A DNA stretch of 5,453 nucleotides from Candidatus Fermentibacterota bacterium (GTDB taxonomy: Bacteria; Fermentibacterota; Fermentibacteria; Fermentibacterales; JCC-6): assembly GCA_030607835.1 (NCBI GenBank), contig JAUWJE010000152.1, positions 1 through 5,453 of the forward strand. The letters run 5' to 3'. The notes beneath the pieces were generated by a model. It searched no databases. It was not told where the DNA came from and saw nothing but the letters and a program-made list of their open reading frames with translations. Shown piece after piece: positions 1 to 5,453 of this stretch (its first letter is position 1; each line of letters starts with the position of its first letter). Position numbers and translations under genes: made by a program.

Positions 1-1080
1 CATTTTGGAATCAGGAGAGAACCTTGCCCCAGGTTGATCGCAGGGGAAGTAGGTTATCTGATTGCCGGTATAAAGACCGTAGAGAATGTTCGCTCGGGTG
101 ATACAGTAACCTTGAGTTCGAATCCTGCGGATAAACCGCTCAAGGGATATGAGGAGGTTAAGCCTGTTGTTTTCTCATCCCTCTTTCCGGTTTCATCCGA
201 GGATTATGAGGATCTTTCCTCCGCGCTGGAGCGTCTTAAACTGAACGATGCCTCTCTTATATATGAAAAGGTTTCTTCTCCCGGACTTGGTTTTGGTTTC
301 AGATGCGGTTTTATGGGACTTCTCCATCTGGAAGTAATACAGGAAAGACTTGAACGGGAATTCGGGCTCTCTCTGGTTCTGACAGCACCTACTGTGCTCT
401 ACAGAATCACTCTGAGCAATGGTGAAACAGTCAGCGTGGACAACCCTAACCTCTATCCTGATCCCGCAACAATAGATTTCGCCGAGGAACCGATCATTAG
501 AGCATCCATTATCATGCCTGACCGATACATTGGCCCCGTAACCCAGCTACTCCTGGACAGACGTGGAGAGAACTACTCTAATCTCTACGTTGGCAAGGAA
601 CGTGTCGAGATCAAGGCAGACCTTCCTCTGGGAGAAGTCGTGTACGATTTCTACGATAAACTCAAATCCGTGACACAGGGATACGGATCCTTCGATTATG
701 AACCACATGGATACAGACGCAGTGACCTTGTAAAGGTTGACATACTCGTGAACCATGAAAAGGTTGACGCTCTGTCAATGCTTGTGCACCGTGACAGGGC
801 TCGACCCTGGGCGGTCAACGCATGCAAGAATCTGAGGGATGAAATACCGCGACAGCAGTTCAAGATACCCATTCAGGGTGCAATAGGTGGGCAGATTATT
901 TCCAGGGAGACGATTACGGCCCTCAGAAAAGATGTCACCGCAAAATGCTACGGTGGGGATATCACACGTAAGCGGAAACTCCTTGAGAAACAGAAAGCCG
1001 GCAAAAAACGCATGAAAATGGTCGGCAGTGTTGCGATTCCACAGAAAGCTTTCCTCGCTGTTCTCCGCCGGGAGGACTAG
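1..1080 (+). CDS. lepA: Elongation factor 4 (LepA) GTPase, 5'-truncated
   Basis: LepA/EF4 is a ribosome-associated translational GTPase that binds ribosomes in an EF-G-like way and is implicated in back-translocation or initiation quality control. The reading frame is open from base 1, so the gene enters from the left. The 359 visible residues correspond to the C-terminal 60% of a protein of about 600 residues, and the GTP-binding domain lies outside the window. Visible blocks are GEVGYL at residues 15-20 (domain II), the hallmark FGFRCG at 98-103 followed by GLLH and QERLERE (domain III), IPRQQF, and the EF4-specific C-terminal domain with AKCYGGDI, KLLEKQKAGKKRMK and PQKAFLAVL. The frame is intact to TAG. 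The PQKAFLAVL ending resembles FCB-group proteins. One oddity is that the usual RGR/GK-type stretch after HRD reads RPWAV (about 802-816). The in-frame TTG at 34 is internal and not a start. Confidence 0.97.
   Translation, partial: HFGIRREPCPRLIAGEVGYLIAGIKTVENVRSGDTVTLSSNPADKPLKGYEEVKPVVFSSLFPVSSEDYEDLSSALERLKLNDASLIYEKVSSPGLGFGFRCGFMGLLHLEVIQERLEREFGLSLVLTAPTVLYRITLSNGETVSVDNPNLYPDPATIDFAEEPIIRASIIMPDRYIGPVTQLLLDRRGENYSNLYVGKERVEIKADLPLGEVVYDFYDKLKSVTQGYGSFDYEPHGYRRSDLVKVDILVNHEKVDALSMLVHRDRARPWAVNACKNLRDEIPRQQFKIPIQGAIGGQIISRETITALRKDVTAKCYGGDITRKRKLLEKQKAGKKRMKMVGSVAIPQKAFLAVLRRED
1060..1077 (+). terminator. Hairpin at the 3' end of lepA, possible weak terminator
   Basis: GTTCTCC (1060-1066) can pair with GGAGGAC (1071-1077) around a GCCG tetraloop, giving a 7-bp stem with one G-U pair right before the lepA stop codon. 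The following bases TAGTCTTTG are only moderately T-rich, so termination would be weak at best. The stem lies within conserved LepA codons and may be coincidental. It could equally be a partial attenuator or an mRNA-end stabiliser ahead of the downstream genes. Confidence 0.22.
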
Positions 1081-1118
1081 TCTTTGCTCCATCTTCTTCA
1101 TTAGAGTTAGCTTAACTG

Positions 1119-1125
1119 AAGGAGG
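1119..1125 (+). promoter_or_regulatory. Strong Shine-Dalgarno of the DUF3795 gene
   Basis: AAGGAGG sits 5 nt before the ATG at 1131. It is the strongest ribosome binding site in the window and fixes the start of the cysteine-rich gene. It implies higher, independent translation initiation compared with the coupled genes downstream. Confidence 0.85.
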
Positions 1126-1130
1126 AAGAT

Positions 1131-1478
1131 ATGAGTAGTAATTTTTCAAATATTGCTCCATGCGGTTTGAACTGCGGAATATGTGATATCCATCTTGCGC
1201 CTGGAACTCCCGAATCAGCCGAGCACATAGCAAAATGGATAAGGGAGAACCACGATCCTGAATGCACAGCGGAGATGATTCACTGCGCAGGATGCCCCGG
1301 CGACAGGGAGGACCACTGGTCACCTGATTGCTGGATACTGATATGCTGTGTGGATGATCACAACTTGAGATACTGCAGTGAATGCACTGATTTTCCGTGC
1401 AGGAAGCTTGAAGAGTGGGCTTCTCAATCTGAGAAATACGGGCAGGCTCTGGAGAATCTTCATAGTATGCAGACATGA
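1131..1478 (+). CDS. DUF3795-type cysteine-rich small protein
   Basis: The product is a 115-residue soluble protein with no signal peptide or membrane segment. It has 12 cysteines, at residues 11, 15, 18, 45, 52, 55, 67, 72, 73, 82, 85 and 90. The order CGLNCGIC near the N-terminus, CAGC in the middle, a C-x4-CC block and a final CSEC-x4-C (DFPC) matches the DUF3795 family, whose conserved cysteines suggest metal (probably zinc) binding but whose function is unknown. The length fits a complete single-domain member. The start is supported by AAGGAGG 5 nt upstream. It lies 50 nt after lepA and 10 nt before the next gene, so it probably leads the downstream cluster. Family assignment rests on the cysteine pattern by eye. 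No biochemical role can be given. Confidence 0.85.
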   Translation: MSSNFSNIAPCGLNCGICDIHLAPGTPESAEHIAKWIRENHDPECTAEMIHCAGCPGDREDHWSPDCWILICCVDDHNLRYCSECTDFPCRKLEEWASQSEKYGQALENLHSMQT

Positions 1479-1488
1479 AAGAGGGTAC

Positions 1489-2514
1489 ATGAAATACTTA
1501 TTATCAATCATTTTTCTCCTGGTGACTGCAGCGACTTCTTCCGGTACTATTGAAATACTGTCAGAGAGATACTATCCGATAGACCTGTCTTTGAGTCCGA
1601 TTCGGATCGAAGGTTATCAACTCCTTGAATCTGGAGGAACACGAATCAGCGTCATCGAAGGCTCATACTGCCAAAGCAACTCGTGGATAATCGAAACCGA
1701 TTCACTCGGTAATACAGTATCCATTGATGTTGATTCCGTGTATAACCTGCCAAGTCTGAGCATGGCGGAATTCCCCGGAGCGAATGAGAGGTGGATGGTT
1801 GCAGAAGATGAACACGGTGATACACTCTGGAAGTGTCCCCTGGAGGGAACAGATATTTTATATTTCGATCAACCAATGATAATAGAACTCCCGGATGGGG
1901 GATATCTGGTCGAATGCAGACCTGACTGTCAGACAAACGTGACGGACATCCAGAGAAATTCAATCGATGGCGAGATGCTGTGGCATCTCTCACTCGGAAC
2001 CAATTATCTGCTTGATCTCCCTGAACCTGATGGTGAGGTCTATCCATTCGTGGAATGCATGAGAGAGACTTCCAGCGGGGATTTGCTGATAGGGGGCAGT
2101 GTTTCGCAATGGCTTACCTCGGCTGACGCATGCTTTGTTACCCTTATTGATGGCTCCAACGGTAAGGCTGTCTGGAAAACGCTTGAATATGCCCTCGGAG
2201 AAGCAAGAATTCTTGATGTTATTGAGACAGTATCCGGTTACATCGTTGCGGTAGGAGAAACAGCAGAGAGTGTTTCTCCCCAAAATCAGAGTTATTGTTT
2301 CTGGGGTGCAAAACAACCTCTACTCATTGTTCTTGATGACGAAGGAACACTTCTGAACCTGGAAGCGTTCAATCTTGAAAAAATGGACTCATTCAAGTCG
2401 ATCATTGAATTGGAGGAACATTCGACTGATGGAAACGAATTCCTGATCGCAGGCGTTGATTCCTCTACGTGTGAATTGGTACTTGTCAGAGTTTGTCTGA
2501 CCAATATAGAATGA
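1489..2514 (+). CDS. Secreted protein with degenerate propeller-like repeats
   Basis: I do not recognise a named family. The 341-residue product begins with a typical signal peptide: MK, then a hydrophobic run to about residue 15, with possible cleavage near 15-18. There is no lipobox cysteine, so export to the periplasm or outside is likely. The mature part contains about six loosely repeated units near residues 40-80, 90-117, 128-170, 186-232, 242-291 and 302-336. Each has an 'acidic/hydrophobic strand, xDGGYLV or GDLLIGG, then xxDxxGxxLW' pattern, as in the IIELPDGGYLV, DLLIGGSV and YIVAVGET units. This resembles the beta-propeller-like repeats common in secreted proteins of FCB and candidate-phylum bacteria. 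Nine cysteines are present. The ATG at 1489 follows AAAGAGGG (1478-1485) and directly precedes the signal peptide. An in-frame ATG at 1378 lies inside the previous gene and would bury the signal peptide, so it is rejected. The stop overlaps the next start. Confidence 0.82.
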   Translation: MKYLLSIIFLLVTAATSSGTIEILSERYYPIDLSLSPIRIEGYQLLESGGTRISVIEGSYCQSNSWIIETDSLGNTVSIDVDSVYNLPSLSMAEFPGANERWMVAEDEHGDTLWKCPLEGTDILYFDQPMIIELPDGGYLVECRPDCQTNVTDIQRNSIDGEMLWHLSLGTNYLLDLPEPDGEVYPFVECMRETSSGDLLIGGSVSQWLTSADACFVTLIDGSNGKAVWKTLEYALGEARILDVIETVSGYIVAVGETAESVSPQNQSYCFWGAKQPLLIVLDDEGTLLNLEAFNLEKMDSFKSIIELEEHSTDGNEFLIAGVDSSTCELVLVRVCLTNIE

Positions 2515-3281
2515 CTGATCATACCGGAATTGTCACTGTCCGGGCTTATGCCGAGTTGAATGACTTCCTTCCAAAAAAATGGCGTCAGAGAGAATTCACC
2601 TATCCATTGAACGGTGGGTTCTCTTTAAAACATCTCATTGAATCAGCGGGAATACCGCATACCGAGATAGAGATAATCCTCCTTAATGGCAAATCAGTTG
2701 ATTTCAATTGCATAGTTAAGCCTGGAGACAGAATCAGTGTTTATCCGGTATTCGAGAGTCTTGATATAACTCCACTGTTAAGACTTCGACCCGAACCACT
2801 CCGGAAAACTCGATTTGTACTCGATGTGCATCTTGGGAAGCTGGCTCTTATCCTTCGCCTTCTTGGATTTGATGCCGGGTTTCCCGGAAACATTCCGGAC
2901 GAAGAGCTTGCGGAAATATCAGCAGGGGAGGGGAGAATTCTACTGACCAGGGATACAATGCTTTTAAAAAGAAGCATAGTAACACATGGATGCTATCTCC
3001 ACAGCCAGGATCCTGAAGAACAAGCTCATGAAATTCTTGAAAGACTCGATCTGAGGGAGAGCATAAAACCATTCACAAGGTGTCTTGATTGTGGAGCATT
3101 CCTGGAAACTGTAGATAAAAAGGAAATCATAAACCGGCTTGAGCCGCTGACAAAGGAATACTACAACGAGTTCAAGAGATGCAGTCAATGTCACAAGATC
3201 TACTGGAAGGGCAGCCACTTCGAATCAATAATGGGGCTTCTTCAACGACTCGGAGTGAACCAAATGGGTGATAAGGATTGA
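2511..3281 (+). CDS. Ubiquitin-like domain fused to Mut7-C RNase domain
   Basis: The 256-residue cytoplasmic protein has three parts. Residues 6-83 look like a ThiS/ubiquitin-like fold (Mut7-C ubiquitin type) ending in KPGDRISVYPVFES. Residues 101-185 are the Mut7-C PIN-like nuclease core, starting RFVLDVHLGKLA (acidic D105) and containing LLRLLGFDAGF and LLTRD (R147, D148). Residues 191-236 are a zinc ribbon with C191-x2-C194 and C224-x2-C227, followed by IYWKGSH. This architecture is known in bacteria. The Mut7-C domain is predicted to be a metal-dependent RNase, and its substrates here are unknown. The ubiquitin-like part has no terminal di-glycine, so conjugation is not indicated. The ATG at 2511 overlaps the upstream stop as ATGA with no clear ribosome binding site, pointing to translational coupling. 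A TTG at 2493 would add six residues and is less likely. Confidence 0.9.
   Translation: MTDHTGIVTVRAYAELNDFLPKKWRQREFTYPLNGGFSLKHLIESAGIPHTEIEIILLNGKSVDFNCIVKPGDRISVYPVFESLDITPLLRLRPEPLRKTRFVLDVHLGKLALILRLLGFDAGFPGNIPDEELAEISAGEGRILLTRDTMLLKRSIVTHGCYLHSQDPEEQAHEILERLDLRESIKPFTRCLDCGAFLETVDKKEIINRLEPLTKEYYNEFKRCSQCHKIYWKGSHFESIMGLLQRLGVNQMGDKD
3273..3277 (+). promoter_or_regulatory. Shine-Dalgarno setting the hemW start
   Basis: AAGGA lies 5 nt before the ATG at 3283, inside the last codons of the Mut7-C gene. It supports ATG 3283 over the in-frame GTG at 3268, which would add five residues not needed for the family N-terminus. Confidence 0.7.
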
Positions 3282-3282
3282 T

Positions 3283-4419
3283 ATGAATTCCACCGGTCTC
3301 TACGTCCATATACCATTCTGCGTAAAGAAGTGTTCTTACTGTTCATTCTACTCCATCGAATGTGATGAGATGCTTGTGACCAGGTTCCGCTCTATGCTCT
3401 GTGCTGAAATGGAGCGGAAAGCCGCAGGAGTCAATATTGGAACGGTATATGCCGGTGGAGGGACACCAACCATTTTGCCTCCTGAGTTCTGGAGCGGATT
3501 CCTCAGTACTCTCGATGAAATTGCCGATACATCAGATGTTCTTGAAATAACAATTGAAACAAATCCAGGGGCGGTACTACCGGAAGCTCTTGCGGAATTC
3601 AGAAAGGCTGGTTTCAATAGACTGAGCATAGGGATACAGTCCTTCGATTCCCGTGAACTTGAAACATTGAGCAGAATTCACAGCCCGGATCAGGCAATTA
3701 TCACTTTCAACCATGCTCGTGATGCAGGATTTCAGAATATTGGAATTGATCTCATATACGGGATTCCAGGCCAGACTCCGGATAACTGGCAAAGTAACCT
3801 TAAGAAAGCTATTGAGCTATCGCCTGAGCACATCTCCTGTTACGAGTTGTCTATTGAAAATGGCACACCGATTGCTGACCTCGTCAATAACGGGGAATTA
3901 TCGAAACCAACAGAGGAGCATTGCAGGGAAATGTACTTCTTGGCGGATGAATACCTGAAAGCAGCCGGGTACTTGCATTATGAAGTATCAAATTATGCAA
4001 GAGTTGATGAGAACATTTCCAGACATAACAGTTCGTACTGGAACAGAACTCCGTACATCGGACTTGGGCCATCAGCACACAGCTTCGATGGAAGAAGAAC
4101 CAGGAGCTGGAATGTATGCGAGATTGATGAATATCTCAGTCTGATTGAGCATGATAGATCCCCTGTTGAGGAAACCGAGGAACTCGATTCACAGGAGATA
4201 GCCCTTGAAATGTTGATGCTCGGTCTTCGCTGGCAGGCTGGAGTAGATATAGAAGAGATCGAAATGAAAACGGGCTTACGGATGAACGAACAGTATCTTG
4301 ACCGGATGATCGGATCGGGACGGATACAGGTTTCGGATTCACGAATTCTGCCGACAACAGAGGGCATGCTCTTTGCCGATGGTGACGCGGCAAATCTCAT
4401 AGAGGTTTCAGAAGTTTGA
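3283..4419 (+). CDS. hemW: Radical SAM haem chaperone HemW
   Basis: HemW is a cytoplasmic radical-SAM protein that binds haem and is thought to deliver it to respiratory enzymes. It was long annotated as an oxygen-independent coproporphyrinogen III oxidase-like protein. The 378-residue product has the normal family length. YVHIPFC leads into the cluster motif C13-x3-C17-x2-C20, followed by SFYS rather than the extra cysteine of true HemN. Next come GGGTP at 58-62 (SAM binding), ETNPG, GIQSF at 117-121, a YEVSNYAR segment, and HNxxYW at 248-253 followed by GLGPSAHSF. HNxxYW is the HemW-specific motif linked to haem binding and argues against HemN. The C-terminal winged-helix-like HemW domain is present. 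The gene starts 1 nt after the Mut7-C stop. Its own stop codon overlaps the -35 box of the tRNA promoter. Confidence 0.95.
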   Translation: MNSTGLYVHIPFCVKKCSYCSFYSIECDEMLVTRFRSMLCAEMERKAAGVNIGTVYAGGGTPTILPPEFWSGFLSTLDEIADTSDVLEITIETNPGAVLPEALAEFRKAGFNRLSIGIQSFDSRELETLSRIHSPDQAIITFNHARDAGFQNIGIDLIYGIPGQTPDNWQSNLKKAIELSPEHISCYELSIENGTPIADLVNNGELSKPTEEHCREMYFLADEYLKAAGYLHYEVSNYARVDENISRHNSSYWNRTPYIGLGPSAHSFDGRRTRSWNVCEIDEYLSLIEHDRSPVEETEELDSQEIALEMLMLGLRWQAGVDIEEIEMKTGLRMNEQYLDRMIGSGRIQVSDSRILPTTEGMLFADGDAANLIEVSEV

Positions 4420-4444
4420 CTAATATGTATTGGAATTACATAAT
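4416..4444 (+). promoter_or_regulatory. Sigma70-type promoter of tRNA-Arg
   Basis: TTGACT (4416-4421, 5 of 6 to consensus) and CATAAT (4439-4444, 5 of 6) are separated by exactly 17 nt. Transcription would start near 4451, about 7 nt before the mature tRNA 5' end. The -35 box overlaps the hemW TGA. A 6-bp inverted repeat, TATGTA (4424-4429) and TACATA (4437-4442), lies over the spacer and -10 region. The spacing and position make this the best promoter in the window. It is unproven experimentally. Confidence 0.75.
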
Positions 4445-4457
4445 TGCGTTCTCCGGT

Positions 4458-4534
4458 GCCCCCGTAGCTCAGCAGGATAGAGCGGCGGTTTCCTAAACCG
4501 TAGGCCACAGGTTCGAATCCTGTCGGGGGCACCA
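4458..4534 (+). tRNA. tRNA-Arg (anticodon CCU)
   Basis: A full cloverleaf can be folded. The acceptor stem GCCCCCG (4458-4464) pairs with CGGGGGC (4524-4530), followed by discriminator A and an encoded CCA (4532-4534). The D stem is GCTC/GAGC (4467-4470 with 4480-4483). The anticodon stem GCGGT/ACCGT (with one G-U) encloses loop TTCCTAA, placing anticodon CCT at 4492-4494, which reads AGG arginine codons. The variable region is AGGCC. The T arm is ACAGG, TTCGAAT, CCTGT. T8, A9 and the T-loop TTCGA are normal. It has its own promoter and sits between hemW and the dehydrogenase. No second copy of its 3' end is visible, so there is no sign of use as an integration site here. Confidence 0.97.
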
Positions 4535-4579
4535 ACGAAATGAGTGCCACCCACTAATAAAACGACTTGGCTTCTCCAT

Positions 4580-4587
4580 AGGAAAGG
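4580..4587 (+). promoter_or_regulatory. Ribosome binding site of the dehydrogenase gene
   Basis: AGGAAAGG lies 8 nt before the ATG at 4596 and supports this start over the in-frame ATG at 4605 (codon 4). No convincing separate promoter is visible between the tRNA and this gene. Confidence 0.6.
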
Positions 4588-4595
4588 CACCGCTT

Positions 4596-5453
4596 ATGAA
4601 GGCAATGATACTGAACAGAGTCTGTGATCTGCGCGAGAATCATGAACCTCTTGAGCTTGTCGATATGCCTGTTCCAGGAATATCTGATGATGAAATCCTG
4701 CTGAAAGTATCTGTTTGCGGGGTCTGTCATACTGAACTTGATGAGATTGAGGGTAGAACACCTCCCGCAAATTATCCTGTAATTCCCGGGCATCAGGTAG
4801 TTGGCAGAATCATCGAGATTGGCAAAGGTGTAACTGAGCATTCAGCAGGTGACCGGGTTGGTGTTGGCTGGATCTATTCATCGTGCTCCGTTTGCGAATA
4901 CTGTTTAAATGGATTTGAGAACCTGTGTCCAGAGTTCATGGCAACCGGGAGAGATGATGATGGTGGCTATGCTGAGTATATGCGAGTGTCTGCTGCTTCG
5001 GCGTACTCAATTCCTCAGATTTTCTCTGATATTGAGGCCGCACCCCTACTCTGCGCTGGCGCGATTGGTTACAGATCTCTCAACCTGACAGAACTGAAGA
5101 ATGGCCAGCGATTGGGTCTTACCGGTTTCGGCGGGTCGGGACACCTTGTTCTTCAAATGGTACACCACTTGTATCCGGATTCGGAAGTCTACGTATTCGC
5201 GCGGAATCCATCTGAGCGAAGTTTTGCTCTCGAGCTGGGAGCGGTATGGGCAGGTGATACGGCTGATCGATCACCTGAGAAACTGCACAGCATCATTGAT
5301 ACTACGCCTGTATGGAAGCCAGTTTTGGAAGCGCTTGGAAATCTTGTCCCCGGAGGAAGACTTGTTATCAATGCCATTCGTAAGGAGGAGTCAGACAGGG
5401 AATCTCTTCTGAAACTCGATTACATCGAACATCGCTGGATGGAAAAGCAGATA
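4596..5453 (+). CDS. Zinc-dependent alcohol dehydrogenase, 3'-truncated
   Basis: This is a medium-chain dehydrogenase/reductase of the zinc alcohol dehydrogenase type, which interconverts alcohols and aldehydes or ketones with NAD(P)H in the cytoplasm. The 286 visible residues run open to the window edge, and the family is usually about 330-350 long. The GroES-like catalytic domain shows CGVCHTELDE (catalytic-zinc C44), PGHQVVGR (H66) and C153. The structural-zinc lobe has C97, C100, C103 and C111. The Rossmann domain begins with GFGGSG at 177-182, and VYVFARNPSER follows at 198-208. R203, instead of an acidic residue after the second strand, suggests NADP(H) preference. Q67 replaces the usual Glu of GHE, and D49 stands where a relay His often lies. 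Substrate is unknown. The pattern resembles a 'zinc-binding alcohol dehydrogenase family protein' subgroup. The gene starts 61 nt after the tRNA. Confidence 0.92.
   Translation, partial: MKAMILNRVCDLRENHEPLELVDMPVPGISDDEILLKVSVCGVCHTELDEIEGRTPPANYPVIPGHQVVGRIIEIGKGVTEHSAGDRVGVGWIYSSCSVCEYCLNGFENLCPEFMATGRDDDGGYAEYMRVSAASAYSIPQIFSDIEAAPLLCAGAIGYRSLNLTELKNGQRLGLTGFGGSGHLVLQMVHHLYPDSEVYVFARNPSERSFALELGAVWAGDTADRSPEKLHSIIDTTPVWKPVLEALGNLVPGGRLVINAIRKEESDRESLLKLDYIEHRWMEKQI

Noticed and set aside
1084..1112. Possible promoter between lepA and the DUF3795 gene
   Set aside because: TTGCTC resembles a -35 box, but no acceptable -10 box lies 16-18 nt downstream.
775..1476. Long minus-strand open frame of 233 codons across the lepA end and the DUF3795 gene
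   Set aside because: It is fully antisense to two well-supported genes, has no recognisable domain, and has an irregular composition. It is treated as a chance shadow.
2573..2579. Run of seven A bases as a programmed frameshift site
   Set aside because: The zero frame continues through complete, well-recognised domains, and the alternative frames give no sensible product.
4458..4534. tRNA gene as an integration (att) site
   Set aside because: No repeat of the tRNA 3' end, integrase or phage gene is visible in the window.
3993..4550. Minus-strand open frame of 185 codons beginning antisense to the tRNA
   Set aside because: Its start encodes PPTGFEPVAYGLGNRRS, the familiar spurious peptide made by translating tRNA genes backwards. 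The rest is antisense to hemW.
4543..4555. Small hairpin AGTG/CACT after the tRNA as a terminator
   Set aside because: The stem is only 4 bp and is followed by AATAAAA, with no T-tract.
4554..4841. Minus-strand open frame of 95 codons
   Set aside because: It is antisense to the dehydrogenase, whose zinc motifs clearly define the coding strand.
5101..5412. Plus-strand open frame of 103 codons
   Set aside because: It is in a different frame from the dehydrogenase, which has a continuous Rossmann domain through this stretch.

Overview
The window holds six protein-coding genes and one tRNA gene, all on the + strand. Both end genes are cut by the window edges. Base composition looks mid-range with no obvious compositional break. 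The C-terminal half of LepA/EF4 resembles versions from the Bacteroidetes/FCB side of bacteria (the PQKAFLAVL ending). Together with a secreted propeller-like protein and the radical-SAM enzyme HemW, this suggests an uncultured, probably anaerobic FCB-type or candidate-phylum bacterium. That placement is inference and of low confidence.

Layout. Positions 1-1080 carry the 3' part of lepA, with its GTPase domain lost off the left edge. After a 50-nt gap with a strong ribosome binding site comes a tightly packed run of four genes. These are a 12-cysteine DUF3795-type protein (1131-1478), a secreted protein with degenerate propeller-like repeats (1489-2514), a ubiquitin-like domain fused to a Mut7-C PIN-like RNase domain and zinc ribbon (2511-3281), and hemW (3283-4419). 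The joints are 10 nt, a 4-nt ATGA overlap and 1 nt, so this is almost certainly one transcription unit, possibly continuing from lepA. A near-consensus sigma70-type promoter overlaps the hemW stop codon and drives a tRNA-Arg(CCU) gene with encoded CCA (4458-4534). A zinc-dependent alcohol dehydrogenase starts 61 nt later (4596) and runs off the right edge.

How the genes fit together. lepA followed by hemW is a known neighbourhood (for example Bacillus subtilis), so the unusual part is the three-gene block between them. LepA acts on ribosomes, Ub-Mut7-C is a predicted nuclease, and HemW is a haem-trafficking radical-SAM protein. No shared pathway can be shown from the sequence. I see no CRISPR array, insertion sequence, phage gene or clearly new system. 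The best candidates for a second look are the inserted block, the secreted protein and the altered active-site residues of the dehydrogenase.
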